Assembly: GCF_042653545.1 (NCBI RefSeq)
Contig: NZ_JBHSIS010000010.1
Coordinates: forward strand, 1 to 64,000
Reading direction: 5' to 3'
From: Actinophytocola glycyrrhizae
GTDB taxonomy: Bacteria > Actinomycetota > Actinomycetes > Mycobacteriales > Pseudonocardiaceae
DNA length: 64,000 nucleotides
Shown: in pieces, positions 24,867-33,864 of the stretch
Position numbering within the stretch: the stretch's first letter is position 1
Layout of the letters: the number at the start of each line of letters is the position of its first letter
Notes under the pieces: model-generated
Told to the model about the DNA's origin: nothing
The model's database searches: none
What the model saw: only the letters and a program-made list of their open reading frames with translations
Made by a program: the position numbers and the translations under genes

Positions 24867-25279
24867 CAGTAGTCACTCCCGTCCTCTGGGATGGTGTAGA
24901 AGGGGAAGACCAGGTTGCGCCGGTCGTTGGTGTCCTTCGGGCGGTACTGGATGTCGATGTACAGCACGCCGTCCTCCTCGGGGTGCGGCATGACGATGAC
25001 ACCCTCGACGTCGACGCGCGGTTCCCAGCGCATCAGCGCCTCCCGCACCACCTGCGACAGCTCGGAGATCGTCTCCACGTTGACCGGCCGGAACACGAAG
25101 TCGCGGATCCGGCTGCCGAACTGCGGGCGCATGGGCCGCTCGCCGGGATAGGTGGACAGGATCAGGCGCATGGCCTGCTCCAGCTCCATCTCCCTGCGCA
25201 CCAGGGCGATCCCGCCTTGCGGCGCGACACCGAGCGGGAACGCCCACCCTGCGCCGATGAAATCTTGTTGCGTAGTCAC
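24866..25279 (-). CDS. eCIS baseplate protein, GPW/gp25 family
   Basis: A 137-residue protein with the gp25 lysozyme-like fold pattern: AMRLILSTYPGERPMRPQFGS, then FVFRPVNVETI and a C-terminal FPFYTI strand. It joins sheath to baseplate in contractile systems. I start it at GTG 25279 (VTTQQDFIG) because AGGGG lies upstream and the N-terminus matches family length; the frame is open further upstream within the VgrG gene. Its stop overlaps the baseplate J start. Confidence 0.88.
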   Translation of the reverse strand: MTTQQDFIGAGWAFPLGVAPQGGIALVRREMELEQAMRLILSTYPGERPMRPQFGSRIRDFVFRPVNVETISELSQVVREALMRWEPRVDVEGVIVMPHPEEDGVLYIDIQYRPKDTNDRRNLVFPFYTIPEDGSDY

Positions 25280-25287
25280 GAAATCCC

Positions 25288-27243
25288 CTAGTTCAGCTTG
25301 ATCAGCGAGCCCTTGACCTCGACGACGGCGCTGCTCTCGATCTTCACGCCCGTCTTCCCGCTGAGCGAGAGCTGGCCGTCGGTCTCGATCTTGATGCCGC
25401 CCATGCCACCCTTGATGGTGATGCCGCCCAGTTCGCCGCACTCGATGGTGAGGGAACCCTGCGGTGACTTGGACTCCGGCGGTTTCGGGTTGCACGCCAG
25501 CGTCACCGTGCCGGCCACCTGGTCGATGACGAGACCGAGCTTGTCGCCCTTGGTGCCGAGCTGGATCTTCGACTGGATCGGCGGCAGGCTGCCCGGCGGT
25601 CCCGGCGGCAGCTCGTCGGTGAACGTCAACTGGTTCGCCGCCGGGGTCGCGACACCGCGTTTGGTGACGATCCCCGAGCCGGCGACGGCCGCCTTCAGCT
25701 CACCGAAGTCGGACTTGCTGTTGATCAGTCCACCCAGGACGTAGGGTCGCCGCGAGTCGCCGAACTCGAAGCCGACCAGCACCTCGTCGCCGACCGACGG
25801 CAGGAAGAACGCGCCGGTCTTCGCGCCCGCACCGAACTGCACGACCCGCGCCCAGTCCGACTCGAAGTTCGGCGCGAGCCACGGCAGCGCGACCTTCACC
25901 CGGCCGAGCTTCTCCTTGTCGGACACGTTGGTGACGATCCCGCACACCAGCCCGCCGAAGTCGGTCTGCTTCGCCGCCGCGCCACCGGACGTGAGCCCGA
26001 GCAGCGACCGGTTCTGCCGCCCGGACACCCAGAACCGGGTGCGGTAGCCGAACTCCTCTGGGTTGAACACGTGCCGGGCGTTGGTGACGAACCACTTGCC
26101 GCAGAACTGTTCCGGCACGCCGGCGACCTCGACCTCGGCGCCGGCCTGGATGGCCGGGTCGCCGTTCGCGACGCCCTCCGCCTCCGCGAACGTGCTGGCG
26201 ATGTGGTCGGCGACGCCCTTGGCCGCCGCCTCCGCCGCCGTGTCCGCGGCCGGCCCGACCCCGAGGGGCCGGTTCACCACGAGGTAGGCGGTGTTGCTTG
26301 CGGGCAGCCCGAAGTCGAGCTTGGGCAGGCCGGGGATGGACGGCAGCGCGGGCATCGACGGCAACGAGATCAGCCCGTCGGTGAACGACTTCGCGAGCTT
26401 CGCCGGGTCCTGGCCCTCGATCGTCGCGGTGCCGGTGGCCGCGACGGCCTTGGCGACGGCGACGCGCGCGTCCTTCGGGTCCCACACCCGCACCTCCACG
26501 TCCGGTGTGAGGTTCGCGGCGGACAGGCGCGGCAGGAACGTGTGCAGGTTGTCCTTGAACGTCAGCTTGCCGCTGCCGAGCCCGATCATGCTCGCGACCG
26601 CGTCAACGGCGGACGCCAGCGCGCCACCGAGCCCGCCGCCGTCCTTGCGCCCGGACGCCTTGCGGAAGAAGAACTTCCCGCCGACGACCCCGGTCTCGTA
26701 GCCGATCTCGCGGGCCCGCTGCTGCAGGAAGTCCCAGTCGGACTGGGCGACCTGCGCGACGTGGTCGTGCGCGACCGACGTCTCCTCGACCGTGCCGATG
26801 TCCAGGCCCGCGTTGGCCGCGACCTCCCTGGCGATCTCGGAGTCCTTCATGTTCACGTACGTGCGGGTGCGCTTGGCGCGCTGCAGCCGGTGGGCCTTCT
26901 CGTACCCGCGGACCACCGAGTAGATCAGGCCCTCCTGGCAGATCGCCTCGATCGAGGTCACCTCGCCCTTGATGAGGGAGGTGGTGCTGTCGCTGTCCGC
27001 GGGCCCGGCCGCGATCTCCACGACGGACCCGATCTTCAGGCCGGCGTCCTCGACGACGGTGCCCTCGAGGTCGTGGAAGGTCAGCTCGAACATGTCCGGC
27101 AGGTGCAGGTGGGTGTCGACGACCGCGCGCATCAGGTTCGGCAGCACCAGCGGCGACAGCGGCAGCCCGACCGGCTTGCCGATCTTGATGGTCGGCCAGA
27201 CGATCGCGGTCTTGCTGCCGCCGAGGAGACCACCGAGGCTCAC
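25288..27243 (-). CDS. eCIS spike protein, VgrG/gp5-gp27-like
   Basis: A 651-residue spike. The N-terminal two-thirds resemble the phage late-control D/gp27 hub (SDWDFLQQRAREIGYETG), followed by an OB-fold gp5 domain (CGIVTNVSDKEKLGRVKVAL, PSVGDEVLVGFEFGD) and a short C-terminal beta-helix (GGITIKGGMGGIKIETDG). About 150 residues between hub halves (roughly 210-370) are an unusual alanine-rich insert. GTG 27243 overlaps the LysM gene stop. The PAAR protein encoded at 34.8 kb should cap its tip. Confidence 0.9.
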   Translation of the reverse strand: MSLGGLLGGSKTAIVWPTIKIGKPVGLPLSPLVLPNLMRAVVDTHLHLPDMFELTFHDLEGTVVEDAGLKIGSVVEIAAGPADSDSTTSLIKGEVTSIEAICQEGLIYSVVRGYEKAHRLQRAKRTRTYVNMKDSEIAREVAANAGLDIGTVEETSVAHDHVAQVAQSDWDFLQQRAREIGYETGVVGGKFFFRKASGRKDGGGLGGALASAVDAVASMIGLGSGKLTFKDNLHTFLPRLSAANLTPDVEVRVWDPKDARVAVAKAVAATGTATIEGQDPAKLAKSFTDGLISLPSMPALPSIPGLPKLDFGLPASNTAYLVVNRPLGVGPAADTAAEAAAKGVADHIASTFAEAEGVANGDPAIQAGAEVEVAGVPEQFCGKWFVTNARHVFNPEEFGYRTRFWVSGRQNRSLLGLTSGGAAAKQTDFGGLVCGIVTNVSDKEKLGRVKVALPWLAPNFESDWARVVQFGAGAKTGAFFLPSVGDEVLVGFEFGDSRRPYVLGGLINSKSDFGELKAAVAGSGIVTKRGVATPAANQLTFTDELPPGPPGSLPPIQSKIQLGTKGDKLGLVIDQVAGTVTLACNPKPPESKSPQGSLTIECGELGGITIKGGMGGIKIETDGQLSLSGKTGVKIESSAVVEVKGSLIKLN

Positions 27244-28010
27244 CGGGTCCTCCCCTCGTCCAGCTCCTGCGGGTTCGGCAGGTAGACGGTGTCGCCGGGG
27301 CGTACGCGGGTCGGGTCCTGGATGCCGTTCACCTCGGCGATCCGCCGCCACGCGCCGGGGTTGCCGTAGTTGGCGGTGGCGATCGACTGCAGCGACTCGC
27401 CGTGCCCGACCGTGTGCGCGCGACGGCCGACGAGCCCGCCGGACGTGGGGTTCTGCGGCAGGGTCCCGAGCAGCGAGGGGACCTCGACCAGCGACAGGTT
27501 CACCTTGGCGCGCACCGGAATCCCGGCGGAGGTGAACCGGACGTACTTGATCCCGACCTGCTGCATCACGACCGTGTACATGAACCCGATCATCGGCGGG
27601 CCCCACTGGAACGTGAGCTCCGGCGGCTGCGTCTTGAGGTTCTTCCCGCTGACCACGGACATCAGCTGGCCGAGGAACCCGGCGTCGGGGCTGGTCCAGG
27701 TGAGCAGCGTGTCGCAGCGCAGCTTCGTGTCCATGCCCTCGAGCGTCACCTCGTTGATCGTGAGCTTCGCGGGGTCGGACCGCTGCGTCGCCTGCTGCGT
27801 GCCACCGGTCGCCGGGGACGGCATGGACCGCCGCTGGGCGGTGCGCCCGATCGAGATCTCCTTCGGGTTGAAGTCGAAGTAGACGAACCCGATGTTGGGC
27901 ATGGTGGTGCAGCGCAGCGACGCGGGCACCCTCGCCCCGGCGAGCGCGGCGGCACCGATCGCGGCGCCTGCCGCGAGGTTGGCGCCCGCACCGATCATGG
28001 CGGCGGTCAT
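27240..28010 (-). CDS. eCIS tube-spike adaptor with LysM domain
   Basis: A 256-residue protein. The N-terminal part (VYFDFNPKEISIGRTAQRRS, about 43-62) matches the CIS tube/baseplate adaptor family (Afp7/gp53-like). The C-terminal 50 residues (about 199-246) are a LysM domain (GHGESLQSIATANYG). Such proteins connect spike hub to tube; whether LysM binds peptidoglycan here or is only structural is unknown. Its stop overlaps the spike start by four bases. Confidence 0.88.
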   Translation of the reverse strand: MTAAMIGAGANLAAGAAIGAAALAGARVPASLRCTTMPNIGFVYFDFNPKEISIGRTAQRRSMPSPATGGTQQATQRSDPAKLTINEVTLEGMDTKLRCDTLLTWTSPDAGFLGQLMSVVSGKNLKTQPPELTFQWGPPMIGFMYTVVMQQVGIKYVRFTSAGIPVRAKVNLSLVEVPSLLGTLPQNPTSGGLVGRRAHTVGHGESLQSIATANYGNPGAWRRIAEVNGIQDPTRVRPGDTVYLPNPQELDEGRTR

Positions 28011-28028
28011 CGTCGTGGTCCCTCCTGC

Positions 28029-28481
28029 TTACAGGAATCCCTCGTGCACGAGCACGAGTTGTTCGGTCGCGATGCCCAGCGTCCCGGCGTCGAGGTCAGG
28101 GCCCTTCCAGCTGTCGGGGTAGACGTTGCGCAGCGTCCAGGTCGCGACCTTCTTCGCGTGCGCGTCGAACAGCGAGATCTGCGCGGTGCCCCCGCCACCG
28201 CTGGCATGGGCGTCGACCCACCCGGACGCCCGTTCCCGCAGCCAGGACTGGACCTTCGCGGTGTCCGCGGCGTTGATGGCGCGCTGCAGCGTGACGGGCG
28301 TGTACTTGATGGCGCCCGGCAGGACCGTCTCGTACTGGTAGTTCCCGCCGTCGTGCTGCGCCTCGGGGTTGAACTTCACCTCGAGGCCCTGACAGCGCGC
28401 CCACCCGCCGAGGTCCACCCCGTCGACGGACACGTGGAAGCGCGTCGTCAGGGCGAGCATGGTGTCGAGGCTGATCGGCAT
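28029..28481 (-). CDS. eCIS tube protein (third paralogue)
   Basis: A 150-residue gp19-like tube protein (FHVSVDGVDLGGWARCQGLEVKF; YQYETVLPGAIKYTPVTLQR). It is paralogous to the proteins at 28492 and 31856; the two adjacent to the LysM/spike genes probably form the first tube rings that adapt to the baseplate. It lies 10 bases after the preceding tube gene. Confidence 0.88.
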   Translation of the reverse strand: MPISLDTMLALTTRFHVSVDGVDLGGWARCQGLEVKFNPEAQHDGGNYQYETVLPGAIKYTPVTLQRAINAADTAKVQSWLRERASGWVDAHASGGGGTAQISLFDAHAKKVATWTLRNVYPDSWKGPDLDAGTLGIATEQLVLVHEGFL

Positions 28482-28491
28482 GGTGGTTCCC

Positions 28492-28950
28492 TCAGCTGAG
28501 CTTGCGCTCGTCCTCGAGGAAGCCGCGGTGGACCAGCTCGAGGGTCTCCATGGCGACCTGGCTCGCGCCTGCGTCGAACGACGTGATCGACCACTTGGCG
28601 GGCATCACGTCACGCAGCGTCCACTCGGTGACCTTCTTGGCGGCGGTGGTGTACAGCTGGATGGAGCCCGCGAAGACCTCCATCTCCCAGGAGTTCTTGT
28701 TCAGCCACTGCTTGACCTTCTCGGTCTCCTCGGACACACCGCGGATGAGCTTCACGTTGGTGTACTTGGTGTTGCCGGGGAAGTAGAGGCGGTCGTTGCC
28801 GCCGTCGCCCATGCGGTACTCGGCGATGTCCCACGCGACGTCGAGCCCCTCCGCCTTGGTCCAGCTGCCGAGGTCGTACTCGGACTTGCCGGACATGCTC
28901 ACGACGAAGCGGTTCGCGAGGCCGATCGTTGACGTGTCGCTCAGTCCCAT
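28492..28950 (-). CDS. eCIS tube protein (second paralogue)
   Basis: A 152-residue gp19-like tube protein (FVVSMSGKSEYDLGSWTKAEGL is the start of its fold, residues 15-36; RLYFPGNTKYTNVKLIRG follows). Lysine-rich and less alanine-rich than its neighbours. With the protein at 28029 it is a candidate initiator ring between spike and main tube. Confidence 0.88.
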   Translation of the reverse strand: MGLSDTSTIGLANRFVVSMSGKSEYDLGSWTKAEGLDVAWDIAEYRMGDGGNDRLYFPGNTKYTNVKLIRGVSEETEKVKQWLNKNSWEMEVFAGSIQLYTTAAKKVTEWTLRDVMPAKWSITSFDAGASQVAMETLELVHRGFLEDERKLS

Positions 28951-28962
28951 GGCATTCCTCTC

Positions 28963-31278
28963 CTAACGGAAGTCAGTGGATAGTCCGGCGCGCTCGCGGT
29001 CGACGAGCAGTTCGAGCCGCAGCCTGCTGCGGAGGCGGTCGTAGAGCCGTTCCGACAGCTCGTCGAGGTCGAGCCTGCTGACGGCGATCGGCTCCTCGTC
29101 CGTGGTGACCACCCCCGCCGCGGCCGTCGAGGCGGGCGCCCGCACGGCCTGCGGCTGTTGTCTCTGCTGAGCGTTTTCCTGCTGTTTCTGGTCGTCGTCC
29201 TCGAACCAGGTGTCCGATTCGGCGGCGCTCACGGTGCTGGTGAGACCGAAGGCGCTCAGCAGTCGCTCCTTGCGCGGCCGCCGGTCCTCGCTGCCCCACC
29301 AGCTCTTCTCGGAACCGGCCTCCTCCCGGAAGCCGGTCAGCCCGAAACCCTGGCTCGGGTCCGTGCCGGTCAGTCCGTGCAGCCACGCCTCTTTCGAGTT
29401 CGCCCGGTACCTCGGTGGGGACGGTGTGGCCGCCGCGGTCGTCGTGCCGTGCTGCAGGTCGTCGAGCTGACGCTCGATCCGCTCGTAGTGCACGGCGTCG
29501 AGGTCGGTCAGCGGCTCCTTGCCCTGGTCGAACCGCTCCTGGTTGACGACCTCCAGGGTCTGGCGGACCAGTTCCTCCTTGCGGGCCGAGCGGTCGAAGA
29601 CCGGTGCCGCCTGCCTGGCCGGGGCACCGGTGGCGCCGCCCTGCTTGGGGGCCAGCTTCGGGTTGGTCCACTCGGTGACCACGTGCCGCGCGGACTCCTC
29701 GGCGATCCGGCCGACCTCTGCCTTGGTCAGGGGGTCGAACGGGCTCTGCACCGGCTGGACCTCGGTGGGCACCTGCGCGGGTGCCTGTGCGGGGGCCGTG
29801 AACAGCTGGGCCGGGCCGGTGAGGTCCGGCTCCTGCACCGGCGCCGAGGCCGGGTGCGGGGCGTGGACCAGCGGCGCGGGCTCCGGCGCGCCGGACTCGC
29901 CGCCGTAGAAGCGTTCCGCGGCCTGCGCCTCGGCCTCCAGCTGCTGTCCCAGCGGGGAGTCCGGCGACGGAAGTACCGGGCCGAGAGTGCGCTGCTGCAC
30001 GGCGTGCACCAGCTCGTGCGCGAGCAGGCCGCGGGCCTTGCGCGAGTCGGCTGGCCCCGCCTCGTCGGGCAGGAAGACAGCGCCGCCGGACGCGAACGCC
30101 TTGGCGCCACGGGCTTTCGCCGCCTCGCCGACCTTCGGGCCCCGGTAGACCGGGACGTTCGCGACGTCGGCGTGCTGGTGTACGCGGACCGCGTGCGCGA
30201 GGTCGGCGGGCACCGCGTCGACGACCGTGGCGCGCGGCAGCGGCCGGGGTTTGCGTGGCGGCAACAGTTCCGCGGTGGCGCGGTAGGACGTGGCGGCGAC
30301 CCGCTTCGCGGGCACCGGGTCCGCACCCGGCGGGTTCGGCCGCACGGTCGTCGACGGTGGCGGTGGGGGCGACGGTGGCGGTGGGGGCGGTGGCGGTGGG
30401 GGCGGTGGCGGTGAGGGCTCGGCGGGCGGTTCCGGCTCGGGTTCTGGCTCGGGTTCCGGTTCGGTTGGCACACGCACAGGGGCCGCCGGTGGGGGCGGCG
30501 GCTCCTGTGGTGTGGCGGGCTCGACCGCCCCGTCCACCACCCGTGGCGGCGCCTCGGGATGGATCAGGGTCTCTCGCGACGGCGCCGGGATGGGGGCGCC
30601 GAGGCCCAGCCTGCGTGTCTGGCCGAGGTTGGGCTTGCGCCTGCGCATCGCGCGCTGCGCGGGTGCCTCGGCCCGTTCCACTCCCTCCACCATGCGCGGC
30701 GGTGGTTCCGGTGCCCGCGTCACCGCCGGTGGTTCCGGCTTGTTCCGCAGCTCCGGAGGGAGAAACGACGGTGGTTCTGCGATGGCCGGTTCCGGTGCCG
30801 GGCCGGGAAGACCGGGGAACGCCAGCACCCCGGGGTTGGCCGCGAGCCGCAGCCAGTCGGGGGCCCGGTACATCTGCGCGGCCTCCCTCGGCTCGCCGAC
30901 GTACTCGTCGACCGCGTCGGTCAGCACGGGCGCCTCGGCCTGCGCGGGCCGCGCGGGCCTGCGCACCACCGGTGCGGGCGGCAACGGTGCGGCCGGCACC
31001 GCGTCGACCACCGGCTCACTCGCCCGCACCACGGGCCGGGCGATGCCGGTGACGGATCCGGCCGGTGCGGCCACCGCCGGTGCCCTACCGGTCGACGGCC
31101 GCAGCGGCGGCAGCACGGGCGCGGGCCCCGCGACCAGCGGGGCCCCCCTGTCGATCGTCATGGGGATGGCGGGCAGCGCGGCCCACCGCCGGGCGGGCGG
31201 TGCCACCCCGCGCGCGGGGGCCACGGGAGCGACGGGTGTCTCCGTGGTCTCCCGCTTCCGCCGGAACGGCCAGCGCAT
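28963..31278 (-). CDS. DUF4157 'eCIS core' protein, possible cargo or scaffold
   Basis: A protein of about 771 residues. Residues 1-360 are disordered and extremely proline-rich, with a (EP)n and polyproline block near 260-310. The eCIS core domain DUF4157 follows (ADVANVPVYRG, then the zincin-like H420-E-L-V-H in LLAHELVHAVQQ). The C-terminal 300 residues are polar and unrecognised. DUF4157 is the best marker of eCIS-linked proteins and is often fused to toxins. I prefer ATG 31278 (GGGGAAG upstream); GTG 31305, adjacent to the previous stop, is the alternative. It is the longest gene between sheath and spike. Confidence 0.85.
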   Translation of the reverse strand: MRWPFRRKRETTETPVAPVAPARGVAPPARRWAALPAIPMTIDRGAPLVAGPAPVLPPLRPSTGRAPAVAAPAGSVTGIARPVVRASEPVVDAVPAAPLPPAPVVRRPARPAQAEAPVLTDAVDEYVGEPREAAQMYRAPDWLRLAANPGVLAFPGLPGPAPEPAIAEPPSFLPPELRNKPEPPAVTRAPEPPPRMVEGVERAEAPAQRAMRRRKPNLGQTRRLGLGAPIPAPSRETLIHPEAPPRVVDGAVEPATPQEPPPPPAAPVRVPTEPEPEPEPEPEPPAEPSPPPPPPPPPPPPPSPPPPPSTTVRPNPPGADPVPAKRVAATSYRATAELLPPRKPRPLPRATVVDAVPADLAHAVRVHQHADVANVPVYRGPKVGEAAKARGAKAFASGGAVFLPDEAGPADSRKARGLLAHELVHAVQQRTLGPVLPSPDSPLGQQLEAEAQAAERFYGGESGAPEPAPLVHAPHPASAPVQEPDLTGPAQLFTAPAQAPAQVPTEVQPVQSPFDPLTKAEVGRIAEESARHVVTEWTNPKLAPKQGGATGAPARQAAPVFDRSARKEELVRQTLEVVNQERFDQGKEPLTDLDAVHYERIERQLDDLQHGTTTAAATPSPPRYRANSKEAWLHGLTGTDPSQGFGLTGFREEAGSEKSWWGSEDRRPRKERLLSAFGLTSTVSAAESDTWFEDDDQKQQENAQQRQQPQAVRAPASTAAAGVVTTDEEPIAVSRLDLDELSERLYDRLRSRLRLELLVDRERAGLSTDFR

Positions 31279-31305
31279 CGACTTCCCCTTCTTCGAAGAG
31301 TCCAC

Positions 31306-31464
31306 TCAGGACTCGTCAGCGAACCGCGTGTGGATCTTGCCGATCTCGCCGATCACGCGGTTGCGGACCGGGTGCTCGAGGTCGAGGATCTTGTCCAGAT
31401 CCCAGTGCAGGTAGTAGGCGACGTACGCGAGTTCCTCCCACACGCGGTCAACCGCGTACGTCAC
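31306..31464 (-). CDS. DUF6760 small eCIS protein
   Basis: A 52-residue protein starting at GTG and reading MTYAVDRVWEELAYVAYYLH at its N-terminus, then HWDLDKILDLEHPVRNRV. It is all-helical and matches the DUF6760 family of short proteins found in eCIS clusters between the hub-chaperone-like gene and later baseplate genes. Its start overlaps the upstream stop by four bases (GTGA), and its stop TGA directly abuts a GTG of the next frame. Role unknown, perhaps assembly. Confidence 0.8.
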   Translation of the reverse strand: MTYAVDRVWEELAYVAYYLHWDLDKILDLEHPVRNRVIGEIGKIHTRFADES

Positions 31465-31859
31465 GATCCCCCCGGGGCATCACCGGCGACGTCCACCGCG
31501 AAGTCGTTGCCGCAGTGCGGGCAGCTGACCGCGACCTCGGTGTGCCCGTCGGCGTTGATCCGCCGGTACAGGTCCTGCAGGAACGCGAGGTCCGAGGCGA
31601 ACAGGCTCTCGATGAGGAACGTGTCCACCACCGGCACCTCACCGAGCGTGGTGACCGTGCGCTCCAGCAGCAGAACCGTGAGGTACGCCGGGTTCTGCTT
31701 GGCACGCTGGTCGGCCTGCGTGGTGATCTCGTCCCGCGCGGTCGCGAGCCGCATCACGCCGTCGCGGTGCACGCGGCCCGTCTCGTCCACGTAGCCGCGC
31801 GGCAACGTGAACGGGTACTCGGTCCGCAACCCCGTCTCGGCGGTGGCCGGCGCCGTCAC
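31461..31859 (-). CDS. T4-type baseplate hub assembly chaperone-like protein
   Basis: A 132-residue protein resembling the T4 family baseplate hub assembly chaperone, with FTLPRGYVDETGRVHRDG at 17-34. A C-terminal CPHCG pair (Cys113/Cys116) suggests half a zinc knuckle. It starts at GTG 31859, whose GTGA overlaps the stop of the tube gene upstream, and it overlaps DUF6760 downstream in the same way. It probably helps mount spike or tube on the baseplate. Confidence 0.78.
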   Translation of the reverse strand: MTAPATAETGLRTEYPFTLPRGYVDETGRVHRDGVMRLATARDEITTQADQRAKQNPAYLTVLLLERTVTTLGEVPVVDTFLIESLFASDLAFLQDLYRRINADGHTEVAVSCPHCGNDFAVDVAGDAPGGS

Positions 31860-32296
31860 GCGGACACGCGCTGGATGCGCTCGGACACGATCGTGACCGT
31901 CTCCATCAGCACCTCGGACGCGCCCGCCTTCAGCGCGCCGATCTCCAGCTTCGACGGCCACGCGTGCTCGAGGTGGTACCGCGCCACCGGCTGCCCGTCC
32001 GGCCCGTACATCACCAGCGAGCAACTCTTGCGCGCGTTGATGATGTCGCCGTTGAGCACCGACTCGTGCCACGCCCACAGCGCCATGTGCTCGGACTTGC
32101 CGCGCTTGAGCACCACGGTGCACGGCACGATCTGGCCCGGCAGCTTCTTGAGGATCACCTCCTTGTCACTGGACTCCATGTGCTCCACCGGTTTCACCTC
32201 GGTGGTGATGCCCTGCAGCTCGGAGAACGCGGCGATCTCGTAGCCGTCGATCGTGATCGAGAACCGTGCCGCTGTGATCGGGTCGCCACTGGCCAT
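31856..32296 (-). CDS. eCIS main tube protein
   Basis: A 146-residue gp19-like tube protein (FSITIDGYEIAAFSELQGI; MESSDKEVILKKLPGQIVP). Its position directly after the sheath gene is that of the major inner-tube subunit in eCIS loci. It lies 35 bases downstream of the sheath stop. Confidence 0.88.
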   Translation of the reverse strand: MASGDPITAARFSITIDGYEIAAFSELQGITTEVKPVEHMESSDKEVILKKLPGQIVPCTVVLKRGKSEHMALWAWHESVLNGDIINARKSCSLVMYGPDGQPVARYHLEHAWPSKLEIGALKAGASEVLMETVTIVSERIQRVSA

Positions 32297-32331
32297 GCTT
32301 GAAACTCCTTACGGGAGAACGAAGGGGAACG

Positions 32332-33864
32332 TCACTCTTCGAGGCCGGCGCCCTCGGCGAACTGCGAGATCCGGAAGACCACGAACTCGGCGGGCTTGAC
32401 CGGCGCGATGCCGATCTCGACGGTCAGGATCCCGGCGTCGCGGTTCTCCGGCGGGTTGTTCTCCTCGTCGCACTTGACGAAGAACGCCTGCGCGGGCTGC
32501 TGCCCGAACAACGCGCCGTCCCGCCACACACGGCGAAGGAACATGGTGACCGTGCGCTTGACCGAGTCCCACAGCTTCGGGTCGTTCGGCTCGAACACCA
32601 CCCAGTTCGTGCCCTGCAGGATCGACTTCTCGACATAGTTGAACAGCCGCCGCACGTTCAGGTAGCGCCACTCGGGATCGCTCGACAGCGTGCGCGCGCC
32701 CCACACCCGGATGCCCTGGCCGCGGAAGCTGCGGATGCAGTTCACGGCAATGGGGTTGAGCACGTCGTGCTCGCCCTTGGTGATGTTCAGCTCCAGCGTG
32801 ACCGCACCGCGCACGACCTCGTTCGCGGGTGCCTTGTGCACGCCGCGGCTGGTGTCGTTGCGTGCCCAGATGCCTGCCATGTGGCCAGACGGCGGCACGA
32901 AGACCTGCTTGCCTGCCACCGGGTCCGCGACCTTGATCCACGGCCAGTACATGGCGGCGTACTTCGAGTCGTAGCCGGTGACGTCCTGGCGCCAGTCCTT
33001 GACGTCCTGCGCGTTCAGCCCCGGCGGCGTGTCCAGGATGGCGACCCGGTCGGCCATCAGCTCGCAGTGCGCGATCATGGCGAGCTGCACCGCCTTGACG
33101 TCCTCGACGGACAGCGCGCCGTGCTGGTAGGCGGCCATCAGATCCGGCACGCACAGCATCGTCACCTCGTCGACGGCCTCCAGGCCACCGAACCCGGTGC
33201 GGTCGGCGGAGTTGCCGACGTAGGCGTTCGCCTCGACCTTCACCGGCGCGGGCGCCGGGGCACCGAGCGCGACCTCACCCGGCTTGGGCAGCGCGAGCGA
33301 CTTGCCCTTGGTCTCCTCGACGGTGATCAGCTTCGACTGCTGGCGCACCACGGTCGCGACATGGTTGGGGCCGCGTTTGGTGGTGACGTTGTCGAACGTC
33401 TCGACCGGCTGGCCGTGCTGCTTCACCACGAGCTTGAACGTGTCGTCGCCCTCCTCGGAGGCCGGCGCGACCTCGACGGCCAGGTCACCGGTGTCGGCGG
33501 AGCGCGCCGAGATGGTGAGGCCGGGCCGGTCGGCGCCCGCGGCGGGCAGCTCGGCGGCGGGCAGCGCCACCTTGCCGTTGCCCGACCCGTCGTGCGTGTC
33601 GCCGCCGACGCGCACGACGTAGGCCGTGCCGCCACCGTTCTGGAAGTAGCCGTACACGGCGTGCGCGAGGTAGTAGCCCTCGACGAAGTCACCGAAGTTC
33701 TGCTTGAACTGCGTCCAGTTGGTGACCATCACGGGCTCGTGCAGGGGACCGCGCTCGGCGAAGCCCACGAAGGCGGCAACCGCGGTTCCCACGGCCTCGA
33801 TGGGCCGCGATCCTGAGGAAACCTCCTCCATGTACACACCGGGCGCGAGGTAACTGCTGGCCAT
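32332..33864 (-). CDS. eCIS tail sheath protein
   Basis: A 510-residue contractile sheath subunit. The N-terminus YLAPGVYMEEVSSGSRPIEA and the C-terminal region (VWGARTLSSDPEWRYLNVRR; then PVKPAEFVVFRISQ) are classic for the family. The N- and C-terminal arms interlock neighbouring subunits in the contractile lattice. It is the first gene of the long minus-strand operon; GGGAGACACCCGAG precedes its ATG. Confidence 0.95.
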   Translation of the reverse strand: MASSYLAPGVYMEEVSSGSRPIEAVGTAVAAFVGFAERGPLHEPVMVTNWTQFKQNFGDFVEGYYLAHAVYGYFQNGGGTAYVVRVGGDTHDGSGNGKVALPAAELPAAGADRPGLTISARSADTGDLAVEVAPASEEGDDTFKLVVKQHGQPVETFDNVTTKRGPNHVATVVRQQSKLITVEETKGKSLALPKPGEVALGAPAPAPVKVEANAYVGNSADRTGFGGLEAVDEVTMLCVPDLMAAYQHGALSVEDVKAVQLAMIAHCELMADRVAILDTPPGLNAQDVKDWRQDVTGYDSKYAAMYWPWIKVADPVAGKQVFVPPSGHMAGIWARNDTSRGVHKAPANEVVRGAVTLELNITKGEHDVLNPIAVNCIRSFRGQGIRVWGARTLSSDPEWRYLNVRRLFNYVEKSILQGTNWVVFEPNDPKLWDSVKRTVTMFLRRVWRDGALFGQQPAQAFFVKCDEENNPPENRDAGILTVEIGIAPVKPAEFVVFRISQFAEGAGLEE

